From: Yersinia enterocolitica subsp. enterocolitica
Lineage (GTDB): Bacteria > Pseudomonadota > Gammaproteobacteria > Enterobacterales > Enterobacteriaceae
Assembly: GCF_901472495.1 (NCBI RefSeq)
Contig: NZ_LR590469.1
Span: 2,790,001-2,854,000 of the forward strand
DNA: 64,000 nucleotides
Reading direction: 5' to 3'
Position numbers and translations under genes: made by a program
Part shown: positions 43,143 to 52,258 of the stretch, piece by piece
Position numbering within the stretch: position 1 is the stretch's first letter
How the letters are laid out: each line of letters opens with the position of its first letter
The notes under the pieces: model-generated
What the model saw: only the letters and a program-made list of their open reading frames with translations
What the model was told of the DNA's origin: nothing
Database searches by the model: none

Positions 43143-44586
43143 TGTCGTCCTACCATTAGTGGGCTATCTGGTCATGGTATTTGGCTTATCCGTTTATGCT
43201 TATACCCGCCGCAAAACTGGGAATTTCCTTAACGAATACTTCATCGGCAACCGCTCGATGGGGGGATTCGTACTGGCAATGACCCTAACCGCCACTTATA
43301 TCAGTGCCAGCTCATTTATCGGCGGGCCGGGTGCTGCTTATAAATATGGCCTTGGCTGGGTGCTGTTGGCCATGATTCAATTGCCAGCGGTGTGGTTGTC
43401 ACTGGGCGTATTGGGTAAGAAATTCGCCATTCTGGCGCGCCGTTATAATGCTGTAACCCTCAACGATATGTTGTATGCCCGCTATCAGAGCCGCTTATTG
43501 GTATGGCTTGCCAGCCTCAGCTTACTGGTGGCATTTGTCGGCGCCATGACAGTACAATTTATCGGTGGCGCTCGCTTACTGGAAACAGCAGCGGGTATCC
43601 CTTATGACATGGGTTTACTAATTTTCGGTATTAGCATCGCGCTATATACTTCTTTTGGTGGTTTCCGCGCCAGTGTGCTCAACGACGCCCTGCAAGGGCT
43701 GGTGATGTTGGTCGGCACCATTTTGCTGCTGGTGGCGGTTATCCATGCTGCGGGTGGGCTACATAAAGCCGTCGAAACCCTACAGCATATTGATCCAGCA
43801 CTGGTTTCTCCGCAGGGTGGCGATCAGATCCTCGATCTGCCGTTTATGGCATCATTTTGGATCCTGGTGTGCTTTGGGGTTATTGGCCTACCACATACCG
43901 CCGTACGCTGTATTTCGTACCGTGATAGTAAAGCGGTGCATCGCGGCATTATCCTCGGCACCATTGTGGTGGCAATCTTGATGTTCGGTATGCATTTGGC
44001 TGGTGCATTAGGCCGGGCGGTGTTGCCGGATCTGAAGATCCCGGATCAGGTGATCCCGACACTGATGATCACCGTGTTACCGCCCTTTGCCGCCGGGATC
44101 TTTCTGGCAGCACCGATGGCGGCGATTATGTCGACCATCAATGCCCAACTGCTGCAATCCTCTGCCACCATCGTGAAAGATTTATACCTCAATCTGCGGC
44201 CAGAAGAGCTGAAGAATGAGCGAAAACTGACACGTATATCCAGCATGTCGACACTGATACTCGGGTTATTACTGCTACTTGCCGCCTGGCGTCCACCAGA
44301 AATGATTATTTGGTTGAATCTATTAGCCTTTGGCGGCCTGGAAGCTGTATTCCTCTGGCCACTGGTGCTAGGGTTGTACTGGGAGCGCGCCAATGCTCAT
44401 GGTGCCCTTAGCTCAATGATCGTCGGTGCGATATGCTATACCGTGCTGGCTAGTTTCGACATTAAGATTGCTGGTTTGCATCCGATAGTGCCATCTCTGG
44501 TGCTTAACCTGCTGGCGTTTTATATCGGTAATCAGTTTGGCGATAGGGCTAGAGCGCGACAGCCCGTGGTAGTTAGCACTGATTAG
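43132..44586 (+). CDS. panF: Sodium/pantothenate symporter PanF
   Basis: A 484-residue sodium:solute symporter (SSS family) that imports pantothenate. It has about 13 membrane segments. Near-identical stretches to E. coli are FLNEYFIGNRSMGGFVLAMT, SSFIGGPGAAYKYGLGWVLL and STINAQLLQSSATIVKDLYL. ATG 43132 follows GGAGGACGACA; the frame is open further upstream but not used in the family. Confidence 0.96.
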   Translation: MQTDVVLPLVGYLVMVFGLSVYAYTRRKTGNFLNEYFIGNRSMGGFVLAMTLTATYISASSFIGGPGAAYKYGLGWVLLAMIQLPAVWLSLGVLGKKFAILARRYNAVTLNDMLYARYQSRLLVWLASLSLLVAFVGAMTVQFIGGARLLETAAGIPYDMGLLIFGISIALYTSFGGFRASVLNDALQGLVMLVGTILLLVAVIHAAGGLHKAVETLQHIDPALVSPQGGDQILDLPFMASFWILVCFGVIGLPHTAVRCISYRDSKAVHRGIILGTIVVAILMFGMHLAGALGRAVLPDLKIPDQVIPTLMITVLPPFAAGIFLAAPMAAIMSTINAQLLQSSATIVKDLYLNLRPEELKNERKLTRISSMSTLILGLLLLLAAWRPPEMIIWLNLLAFGGLEAVFLWPLVLGLYWERANAHGALSSMIVGAICYTVLASFDIKIAGLHPIVPSLVLNLLAFYIGNQFGDRARARQPVVVSTD

Positions 44587-44614
44587 AAACGATTAATTTA
44601 TGTCAGCTCAATTA

Positions 44615-44740
44615 TATACCCAATAGATTTCAAGATGCAGGAAGGCGGCAAGCGAGGACATCCCGATGAGCTTACACAAGTCAGTGATTCGGGTGCGTGA
44701 GCACAGCCAACACCCCTGCGACTTGAAAGATGAAGGGGAT
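44615..44740 (+). repeat. ERIC element between panF and prmA
   Basis: About 126 bases from TATACCC to GATGAAGGGG, with GCAGGAAGGCGGCAAG, CATCCCGATGAGCTTACA and GTCAGTGATTCGGGTG in canonical order. It occupies most of the panF/prmA gap and would be in the prmA leader if transcription reads through. Confidence 0.9.
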
Positions 44741-44761
44741 TGAGCTTTTGAGAGAAAAGTC

Positions 44762-45643
44762 ATGCCTTGGATCCAACTGAAGTTAAACACCACCGGCAAT
44801 CAGGCCGAATCCCTTGGGGACGCGCTAATCGAAAGTGGCGCAGTATCCGTCACTTTTCAGGATACCCACGATAACCCTGTATTTGAACCGCTGCCCGGTG
44901 AAACCCGCCTGTGGGGCGATACCGACGTGATTGGTCTGTATGATGCAGAAACCGATATGGCAGAAGTGATTGCCATGCTGGAATATCATCCGCAACTTGG
45001 TAAAGGTTTCATCCATAAAATTGAGCAGTTGGAAGATAAAGATTGGGAGCGTGAATGGATGGATAACTTCCATCCGATGCGTTTTGGCGAGCGTCTGTGG
45101 ATCTGCCCGAGCTGGCGCGATGTGCCCGACCCTACTGCTGTTAATGTGATGCTTGACCCCGGTTTAGCGTTTGGTACAGGCACCCACCCGACTACCGCAT
45201 TGTGTCTGCAATGGCTCGATGGCCTCAATCTGGCAGGGAAAACGGTTATCGACTTCGGTTGTGGCTCTGGCATCCTGGCAATAGCAGCGCTAAAACTCGG
45301 TGCAGCGCGCGCTATTGGTATTGATATCGATCCGCAGGCTATTCAGGCCAGCCGTGATAACGCGCAACGTAATGGCGTTTCAGAGCGTCTGGAGCTGTAT
45401 CTCGCCAAAGATCAGCCAGCCGATTTATCTGCTGACGTGGTGGTCGCCAATATTCTGGCTGGCCCATTACGCGAACTCGCGCCGCTGATTAGTGTCTTGC
45501 CAGTTGCGGGTGGCCATCTTGGCTTGTCAGGTGTGTTGGCAACACAGGCGGCGGGTGTCGCACAGGCTTACGAGGACAAATTCACTCTCGACCCAGTAGC
45601 AGAGAAAGAAGAGTGGTGCCGCATCACCGGTATCAAGAAGTAA
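44762..45643 (+). CDS. prmA: Ribosomal protein L11 methyltransferase PrmA
   Basis: A 293-residue SAM-dependent enzyme that trimethylates several amino groups of L11, the same length as in E. coli. It has an N-terminal recognition domain (MPWIQLKLNTTGNQAESLGD) and a Rossmann methyltransferase domain with motif I VIDFGCGSGILAIAALKLGA and the post-I IGIDIDPQAIQASRDNA. Confidence 0.97.
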   Translation: MPWIQLKLNTTGNQAESLGDALIESGAVSVTFQDTHDNPVFEPLPGETRLWGDTDVIGLYDAETDMAEVIAMLEYHPQLGKGFIHKIEQLEDKDWEREWMDNFHPMRFGERLWICPSWRDVPDPTAVNVMLDPGLAFGTGTHPTTALCLQWLDGLNLAGKTVIDFGCGSGILAIAALKLGAARAIGIDIDPQAIQASRDNAQRNGVSERLELYLAKDQPADLSADVVVANILAGPLRELAPLISVLPVAGGHLGLSGVLATQAAGVAQAYEDKFTLDPVAEKEEWCRITGIKK

Positions 45644-46086
45644 TACCGCCAGCAAATTATTGGCGTTACAGCTTTACATTCATTACTGTGACGCCAATGC
45701 TGTGACGCCAAATTCGAAGAATAGCGCTAGCATTTCCCAGTATCAGGCCGCAATCCATCAAGCATTATTTTTAACTGAAATGAGATATCTAACTCATTTA
45801 TATCTGTTCTTTATCATTGGTTTGATGAATAAATCAGCACTTTCGACCACAATGATGCTACCTCTGTAGTCAATAATTATGTTGTTTAGTAGAAAATCCT
45901 TAAGCGCACAAATTAACCATATCTGCCTAACGTCATGTTATATATGGATTAATAATTAACTAGCTCAGATTAGCCCGCTATTTATTGCTCTTTTTTCATC
46001 AATTGGTCAAAGTTTGGCCTTTCATCTGAGCGCAAAAATGCGTAATATACGCGCCCTTACGGACACAGTGTGGTCATTCTTTGTCT
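45644..46086 (+). promoter_or_regulatory. dusB-fis promoter region
   Basis: 443 bases without a gene, AT-rich towards the right. The promoter just before dusB resembles the E. coli fis promoter: -35 TTTCAT (46020-46025), 17-base spacer, -10 TAATAT (46043-46048) and a GC-rich discriminator ACGCGCCC (46049-46056). That discriminator is the basis of stringent control in E. coli. The left half has no recognisable feature. Confidence 0.75.
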
Positions 46087-47052
46087 ATGCGTATTGGACA
46101 CATCCAGCTTACAAATTGCCTGATTGCCGCCCCGATGGCTGGTATAACAGACCGCCCCTTCAGAGCGCTATGTCACGGCATGGGGGCTGGGATGACTGTA
46201 TCTGAAATGCTCTCCTCTAACCCAGAGGTATGGCGGACGGATAAGTCGCGTTTGCGCATGGTTCATAGCGATGAGCCAGGAATTCGTACCGTGCAGATTG
46301 CCGGTAACGACCCGGATGAGATGGCAGCAGCCGCCAGAATCAATGTGGCGAATGGTGCGCAAATCATCGACATCAATATGGGATGTCCGGCCAAGAAAGT
46401 GAACCGCAAACTGGCAGGATCTGCATTATTGCAACATCCTGATCTGGTCAAACAGATCCTCTCCGCAGTGGTTAATGCGGTAGATGTGCCGGTAACGTTG
46501 AAGATCCGGACTGGTTGGTCTGCCGAACACCGTAACTGTATAGAAATTGCCCAACTGGCTGAAAATTGTGGTATACAAGCCCTGACGATTCATGGCCGAA
46601 CCCGTTCTTGCCTGTTTAATGGCGAGGCGGAATACGACAGTATTCGATCAGTTAAGCAGATTGTTTCCATTCCCGTTATCGCGAATGGCGACATCACTGA
46701 CCCGCATAAAGCCAGAGCGGTGCTCGACTACACTGGGGCTGATGCCCTGATGATAGGACGTGCTGCTCAGGGAAGACCTTGGATCTTCCGGGAAATCCAG
46801 CATTACCTGGACACTGGGGAGCTGCTGCCACCGATGCCACTTGGCGAAGTGCAGCGCTTGTTGAACGGGCATATACGGGAATTGCACGACTTTTATGGTC
46901 CAGGCAAGGGATTTCGTATTGCACGTAAGCACGTCTCTTGGTATCTCCAGGAGCACGCCCCTAACGACCAGTTTCGGCGCACATTCAACGCCATTGAGGA
47001 TGCCAGCGAACAGCTGGAGGCGTTGGAGGCATATTTCGAAAATCTTGCGTAA
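46087..47052 (+). CDS. dusB: tRNA-dihydrouridine synthase B
   Basis: A 321-residue flavoenzyme that reduces uridine 17 in tRNA, the same length as in E. coli. The FMN-binding front ([20 protein letters not shown]), the catalytic cysteine in [20 protein letters not shown] and the [19 protein letters not shown] segment are intact. ATG 46087 is used; a TTG two codons upstream is in frame but not in the family. It is the first gene of the fis operon and has a weak ribosome site, as in E. coli. Confidence 0.97.
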
Positions 47053-47072
47053 AAAAAAGAGCTGACAGAACT

Positions 47073-47369
47073 ATGTTCGAACAACGCGTAAATTCTGACG
47101 TACTGACCGTTGCAACCGTAAACTCACAAGATCAGGTGACTCAAAAGCCTTTGCGTGACTCGGTTAAACAAGCACTGAAGAACTATTTTGCTCAACTGAA
47201 TGGTCAGGATGTAAGTGACCTGTATGAGTTGGTACTGGCTGAAGTTGAACAGCCATTGTTGGACATGGTGATGCAATACACCCGTGGCAACCAAACCCGC
47301 GCTGCCCTGATGATGGGCATCAACCGTGGCACGCTGCGTAAGAAATTGAAAAAATACGGCATGAACTGA
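47073..47369 (+). CDS. fis: Nucleoid-associated DNA-binding protein Fis
   Basis: A 98-residue homodimeric DNA-bending protein. The N-terminal beta-hairpin arm, central helices and C-terminal helix-turn-helix ([20 protein letters not shown]) are essentially identical to E. coli Fis. It lies 20 bases after dusB. Expression should peak on nutrient upshift under stringent control of the dusB promoter. Confidence 0.99.
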
Positions 47370-47393
47370 TACTAGTCAGTTAACTTGTTGTTT

Positions 47394-47430
47394 AAAAAGG
47401 CGTACTCCACACGGAGCGCGCCTTTTTTAT
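47394..47430 (+). terminator. fis terminator
   Basis: AAAAAGGCG and CGCCTTTTTT flank a 16-base middle that pairs further (CTCC/GGAG). The A run on one side and T run on the other make it a candidate bidirectional terminator shared with the convergent diguanylate cyclase gene. Confidence 0.85.
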
Positions 47431-47440
47431 TAGGTCATTC

Positions 47441-49012
47441 TCAGGCAACTTCTACTCGATTGCGCCCCTGCTGCTTCGCGCGATATAGCGCCTCATCAGC
47501 CCGCTTCAACGCATCTTCTGGCGTTCCTTCGCCATTCCAGAACGCCACTCCCAATGAAATCGTGATAGGTCGAATATTCGCCATCACCATCATTTCTACA
47601 TTGTGCCGCAGTCGTTTGGCGACCTGTGTGGCGACGTCAGGTACCGTGCTGGGTAATAACATCAGAAACTCTTCACCACCACTGCGACACAGGATGTCGC
47701 TGTCACGTGAACTTTCGCGGATTTGTATCGCCAATTGCTTGATAACCTCATCACCGACGTCATGACCATAAGAGTCATTAATCTCTTTAAAGTGATCAAT
47801 ATCCAATGCAATAACAGAAAAATGCTGCCCGAGCTGCGCGATAGGCTCAAGTGTTGTCGCCAGACCACGTCGGTTATACAGGCCGGTCATGGGATCAGTT
47901 TGGGCCTCAAACCTCAACTTACCGATTTTCTTTTGCAACAGACTAATGCCTATCAGCAATGCCCGTTTGAGCTGAGTCGATTCGAAATACCATGAGGGAA
48001 TCTCTTTAATGCTGCTGGCAATATCTGGCTTATCCATATCATTAGCACTACCTGCCAGTAGCCACAGTGGGCGAGCGATTAAGCGGGATAACAACCAAAC
48101 CCCCAGCAAGGTCAGTAATGCCAGTGGCGCTATGTGGCCCAAGCCTTTAAGCATCAACCCTTCCAGAGGTTTCAAAGTGGATGACTCTGGCCGCAAGGTA
48201 ATAATTTCCCAACCTGACGGCTCTACAACGGCGTAACCCGCCAGCATCGACTCACCATTGGTGCTAGTCACCATCAAGCTGCCATTGTCAGCTTTTTTGA
48301 CAGCCTCGGTAATCGGCTTCGGCTCCAGTATCTCGCCAATACGGTTAACATCCCGGTGATACAGAATGCGCCGATCACGGTCGAGCACCACAATGTAAGA
48401 ACCATCGCGATAATAATGCTCACCCAATAATTCATTTAAAATACTTTGCTTACGCAGATAAATCGTCCCACCTATATAGCCGCGATAGCGTCCATCTGGC
48501 GTGATGATAGGTGACGATATATTGATAACCAGATTATTGGCTGCTGACACATAGGGTTTACTGATAAGCGGACGCCGGACTTTTAGCGCTTCCGCCGATC
48601 CTGGCGAGGTCAAAGAATGGCCCAAGAGTTGCAAGCTATCTGGCGATGTAGCACGGACAATGCCGTGTGCATCCGTTATCACTACCGAATTAAAACTGTC
48701 TGTTTGGTATTTGAGCCGTGCAGTTTCTGCTTGCAGCACGGCCTGATCGTCAAAATGCTTAGCGGCGATCATGCTGCTGTAATGAAGCTGCTTTTGCGCG
48801 CTTCGCACAAAAATTTCAGCGCTGGACGCCAGCTTAGTGGCATAAACCCGGTTAGCTTCCAGTGTGTTATCAATCAATAGCTGCCGTTGAACCCGATAAC
48901 TGGCATAGAAGCTATTTGCCAGTGTCACAAAGGCACTCATCACAGCCAGAATAAGGATTAAACGACCTAAGTCGAGGCGGAAAATCTTGGTTGAAATCAT
49001 CGAGCGTAACAA
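47441..49012 (-). CDS. dCACHE-GGDEF diguanylate cyclase
   Basis: A 523-residue membrane-bound diguanylate cyclase. Two membrane helices (about 15-38 and 290-310) enclose a periplasmic double-Cache sensor (about 40-285, e.g. YRGYIGGTIYLRKQSILNEL). A cytoplasmic GGDEF domain follows with an intact active site GGEEF at 445-449 and an inhibitory RxxD site at 436-439, so it should make cyclic di-GMP with feedback inhibition. The best ribosome site (AGGA) suits a TTG start at 49012; ATG 49000 is the alternative. The periplasmic signal is unknown. It is convergent with fis. Confidence 0.9.
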   Translation of the reverse strand: MLRSMISTKIFRLDLGRLILILAVMSAFVTLANSFYASYRVQRQLLIDNTLEANRVYATKLASSAEIFVRSAQKQLHYSSMIAAKHFDDQAVLQAETARLKYQTDSFNSVVITDAHGIVRATSPDSLQLLGHSLTSPGSAEALKVRRPLISKPYVSAANNLVINISSPIITPDGRYRGYIGGTIYLRKQSILNELLGEHYYRDGSYIVVLDRDRRILYHRDVNRIGEILEPKPITEAVKKADNGSLMVTSTNGESMLAGYAVVEPSGWEIITLRPESSTLKPLEGLMLKGLGHIAPLALLTLLGVWLLSRLIARPLWLLAGSANDMDKPDIASSIKEIPSWYFESTQLKRALLIGISLLQKKIGKLRFEAQTDPMTGLYNRRGLATTLEPIAQLGQHFSVIALDIDHFKEINDSYGHDVGDEVIKQLAIQIRESSRDSDILCRSGGEEFLMLLPSTVPDVATQVAKRLRHNVEMMVMANIRPITISLGVAFWNGEGTPEDALKRADEALYRAKQQGRNRVEVA

Positions 49013-49241
49013 GACAACATTCCTGAGGAGATTAATCGGCGATATTTGGTATTGACGTTAACATGAAAAGTAAGCGGGAACTCACCTATGTGAGCATCCG
49101 CTCATTATTTATCTCCTCAACTACATCGTTATCACGCTATAGTCATTATTAACAATGTAGTTGGCGTCGCTAACACAGCGGTAACGTCGAGAAGGGGAAG
49201 CGGACTAAAGTCTGACTTGTGCTGACAATTAGGGGTTAATG

Positions 49242-49712
49242 ATGAATAAGCTGATTATTGCCGTAGCACTCGCGGCTACCGTATTAAGTGGATGTGCCAA
49301 CAACCGAACGGCGTCTGGTGATACTTTCACTGCTTCTCAGGCACGACAAGTACAGACTGTGACATACGGCACGGTGGTTTCAGCGCGACCAGTCACCATT
49401 CAGGGTGGTGATAAGAATAATGTCGCTGGTGCCATTGGTGGGGCCGTGGTGGGTGGCTTCCTGGGTAATACTATCGGCGGTGGCCGTGGTAATAGCCTGG
49501 CGACCGCAGGCGGTGTCGTTGCTGGCGGTATGGCGGGTCAGGGCGTACAAAGTGCCATGAACCGCAGTGAAGGTGTCCAGTTGGAAATCCGTCGCGATGA
49601 TGGCAGCAGCATCGTTGTCGTACAGGCACAGGGGCCAACCCGCTTCAGCGCAGGTCAACGCGTTATCATTGCCAGTGATCGCAGCGGTACCGTGACAGTT
49701 TCACCTCGTTAA
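49242..49712 (+). CDS. SlyB-like outer-membrane lipoprotein
   Basis: A 156-residue glycine-zipper lipoprotein with a lipobox LSGC near residue 18. It has a central glycine zipper (GAIGGAVVGGFLGNTIGGGR) and a C-terminal beta domain (GPTRFSAGQRVIIASDRSG). It closely resembles SlyB/Pcp of E. coli (155 residues), an outer-membrane stress lipoprotein induced by PhoPQ. It may be a paralog of the slyB usually found beside slyA; I cannot tell from this window. AGGGG suits ATG 49242 better than ATG 49239. Confidence 0.87.
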   Translation: MNKLIIAVALAATVLSGCANNRTASGDTFTASQARQVQTVTYGTVVSARPVTIQGGDKNNVAGAIGGAVVGGFLGNTIGGGRGNSLATAGGVVAGGMAGQGVQSAMNRSEGVQLEIRRDDGSSIVVVQAQGPTRFSAGQRVIIASDRSGTVTVSPR

Positions 49713-49716
49713 ATTC

Positions 49717-49744
49717 AAATACCGGGGGATTTCCCCCGGTATTT
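49717..49744 (+). terminator. Terminator of the SlyB-like gene
   Basis: AAATACCGGGGG (49717-49728) and CCCCCGGTATTT (49733-49744), a perfect 12-bp stem with a 4-base loop, 4 bases past the stop. Confidence 0.88.
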
Positions 49745-50111
49745 AGCGGCCTAATGCAAAAAAAATGCAGTTTTCTTCATTGGTCTAATTGACTGTTTAG
49801 TCACATTAAAATAGCTAATTTCATGCATATCCAGCTAAAAAAACCATTGATATTAGTTATGGGAGTCGAATATTAGGTTGCCACGAGTAATGTGTTGTGG
49901 TTAAATAGCTTCATCGGTTTGGAACACAGACCTTATGAAAGCAGTTTTAGTAAAGCAGTCCTCAGTTCAAGCGCTATCCATAGATATCCCTTCTCCGTGA
50001 GTCTCCTCCTAAGTGCCCAATAAGTTATCCTCTGAAAAACAGACCACGTTCGCTGCCATATTGTGGAAAAACAGTATTGTGGCAAAAAAAATAATTGAAG
50101 GAAGTATCTCT
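49745..50111 (+). promoter_or_regulatory. Promoter and long leader of the first cold-shock gene
   Basis: A 367-base gap, as is usual for cold-shock genes with long leaders. It contains a short 21-codon frame at 49935-50000 (MKAVLVKQSSVQALSIDIPS...) that has a counterpart in the second gene's leader. No cold box matching the cspA consensus was seen. Confidence 0.45.
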
Positions 50112-50324
50112 ATGTCTAATAAAATGACTGGTTTAGTAAAATGGTTTGACGCTGGTAAAGGTTTTGGTTTCATTACGCCTGCTGACGGCAGCAAAGATGT
50201 GTTCGTTCACTTCTCTGCTATCCAGAGCAATGATTTCAAAACCCTGGATGAAGGTCAAAAAGTTGAGTTCTCTATCGAGAACGGCGCTAAAGGCCCATCA
50301 GCGGTAAACGTAGTCGCCCTGTAA
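50112..50324 (+). CDS. Cold-shock protein, copy 1 (CspA family)
   Basis: A 70-residue CspA-family nucleic-acid chaperone with RNP1 (KGFGFI) and RNP2 (VFVHF). It reads WFDAGKGFGF where the family normally has WFNADKGFGF: Asp13 and Gly15 replace Asn13 and Asp15 next to RNP1. AAGGAAGTATCTCT precedes the ATG. It is one of two tandem copies with the same leader-proximal sequence; copy 2 lies 480 bases downstream. Confidence 0.95.
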   Translation: MSNKMTGLVKWFDAGKGFGFITPADGSKDVFVHFSAIQSNDFKTLDEGQKVEFSIENGAKGPSAVNVVAL

Positions 50325-50591
50325 TTCAGTGTGATTAGGGGAGCAGGCTGCCAATAGCGATGACGGCCAGACCCGAGCAGTGCAACCGCTCCCCAAGTAA
50401 ATTAAGAGTAAGTAGTACCCGGTTGACAGTAACATTTATGCAAGCAGTTTTAGTAAAGCAGTTCCCCGTATTAGCGTTATCAGACAGATATCTCTTCTCC
50501 GCGAAATTCCTTCTAAGTGCCCCATAAGTTGTGCCCAAGCCTATTCGCTCGCCTATGGCGGCAATCAAAAATAATTGAAGGAAGTATCTCT

Positions 50592-50804
50592 ATGTCTAAT
50601 AAAATGACTGGTTTAGTAAAATGGTTTAACGCTGATAAAGGTTTTGGTTTCATTACGCCTGCTGACGGCAGCAAAGATGTGTTCGTTCACTTCTCTGCTA
50701 TCCAGAGCAATGATTTCAAAACCCTGGATGAAGGTCAAAAAGTTGAGTTCTCTATCGAGAATGGCGCTAAAGGCCCATCAGCGGTAAACGTTATTGCTCT
50801 GTAA
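50592..50804 (+). CDS. Cold-shock protein, copy 2 (CspA family)
   Basis: A 70-residue cold-shock protein that differs from copy 1 at three residues (N13, D15, I68) and seven nucleotides by eye. It has the canonical WFNADKGFGFI. The ribosome-site stretch (AATTGAAGGAAGTATCTCT) is identical in both. Its terminator is interrupted by the IS element beginning at 50940. Confidence 0.96.
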   Translation: MSNKMTGLVKWFNADKGFGFITPADGSKDVFVHFSAIQSNDFKTLDEGQKVEFSIENGAKGPSAVNVIAL

Positions 50805-50939
50805 GAGCCAATAATAGATATCCAAGTCATTAGGCTACGGTTTTAATGATGCAGATATATCGGAATGATTTACGATAGCGATGAAGGTGATAGCCCTGAG
50901 CAGTTAAATTATTCTGAATAAAAAAAGCCCGCCTCTGTG

Positions 50940-52248
50940 CTGAGGGATCCCCAGTAAATCAGCGCTAATAAACCAACACCATACTTCGGTAGGTTCTGGC
51001 GAGGTGGTTAAGAACGGTATCCAGTGCCGTTCGCATTAAAATTAGCGGAGAGTGTCGCAAGATATTCTCCGCTAATGTCAAATAAGATATAACCCGTCGT
51101 GACTTAAGGCTGTTGGCCTGATACCTCAGATGTAATCCTTTATTTTCAGCGTGATAGCCCAGAAGCCACAGCACAATTGTGCTCAGTGTCGCCAGCAGGC
51201 TCAGCACCAGCATTCTTCCTGTTGAACGGCTGTAGCTAGCACGCAGGCCGAACCCGAAGCGTTCGCTTTTTTCATCCCGAAAGTTTTGCTCGATCTGCAT
51301 TCGGCGACTGTATAACTTCATGACTTCTCTTGGTTTAAAGTCATTTGTGCTGCTGAAGAGCAGCCACGGTTCTGTTGCAGCGGAGCGCGCGTCTTTTATT
51401 TGTGCTGGTCTGGTTATGTCACAACGAGAGCGCTTATTTTTTCTTCCTTTTGATGTTTTTTTATGAAGATAAAAATGGCCGTCACACTGGGCATACACTG
51501 CGCGGGCAAGTGTTCCGGGGCCCAGATATTCCGGTTTACTGCTGGCCTGTAATTCCTGACGTTTGAACCAGTATTCGCCTTTGCTGCCTAGCCGCATTTG
51601 GGTATTGCCCCTGATACGCCCTATAAAATCCCATCCGAGTGATTTTATATGCCGGAACCAGGCATTCTGGAACCCCGCGTCAGTGACAATGATGACTCTG
51701 GCCTGCGAATTCACTGCACTGGCAAGAGCATTGAGGAAGTCTTTTTGTATCTGCGTATTTTGCTGTTTTTTTGATGGAACAACCCAACTTAATAAAGGTA
51801 TCGATCGCCCGTCGCAGATAAGGCTGGCGCGAAGCACGTGATTCTCCTGAGACGGATAGCCACTCCAGTCAACGGCAATAACACAGAGAGAGTTTCCGTG
51901 TCAGCATCGAGATAATATTTTTAAAAATCAGAGGAATATCACGATGTAGTGATTCATTGCCCAGCAGACGATCAATACGCTTGATTTTATTTTTGACCTG
52001 AGCCGCACCGGGTAAATAACGTCCGATACTGGTCAGTGTCAGCGATGCGCCATTGATTAACGCAATGGTGGCATCGAGCAAAGCATTTTGTCGGTATTTG
52101 TGAAAGGGAGCTAAAGCATCACGGAAGAAGTTCTGACATACTTGGCGAGCAGGCATAGAGGTGATCTCATTGAATTGGTAGCACAATCAGTAGATCACAA
52201 AACTCTATGCCTGTCTTTTTTACCCGCCCATTACTGGGGATTCCTCAG
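50940..52248 (-). mobile_element. IS4-family element (IS10-like group), 1309 bp
   Basis: A complete insertion sequence. Terminal inverted repeats CTGAGGGATCCCCAGTAA (50940-50957) and, read inward from the other end, CTGAGGAATCCCCAGTAA (52231-52248) match at 17 of 18 positions and resemble IS10 ends. It is flanked by a 10-bp target duplication CGCCTCTGTG (50930-50939 and 52249-52258). One leftward transposase gene fills it but carries a frameshift. I cannot name the element. Confidence 0.93.
50965..52186 (-). pseudogene. IS4-type DDE transposase, broken by a frameshift
   Basis: The N-terminal part (52186-51869; probable original start ATG 52156 or TTG 52186) contains the IS10-like KNKIKRIDRLLGNESLHRDI segment. 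The frame then shifts, and the rest (to 50965) carries VDWSGYP (first Asp, codon 51868-51870), IVTDAGF (second Asp) and the full YREK signature YSRRMQIEQNFRDEKS. The shift lies at a CT repeat (plus strand AGAGAGAG, 51885-51892); one more CT unit would restore a single frame of about 400 codons reading LSLCVIAVDWSGYP. The fragments cannot each make an active enzyme, because the first catalytic Asp lies upstream of the second frame's start. Confidence 0.88.
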
Positions 52249-52258
52249 CGCCTCTGTG

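Noticed and set aside
45660..45869. 69-codon frame between prmA and dusB
   Set aside because: No ribosome site or family signature; it overlaps the AT-rich promoter region of the fis operon.
50965..51837. Second transposase frame as an intact independent gene
   Set aside because: It lacks the first catalytic Asp and the N-terminal domain; the frame restored across the CT repeat explains both pieces.
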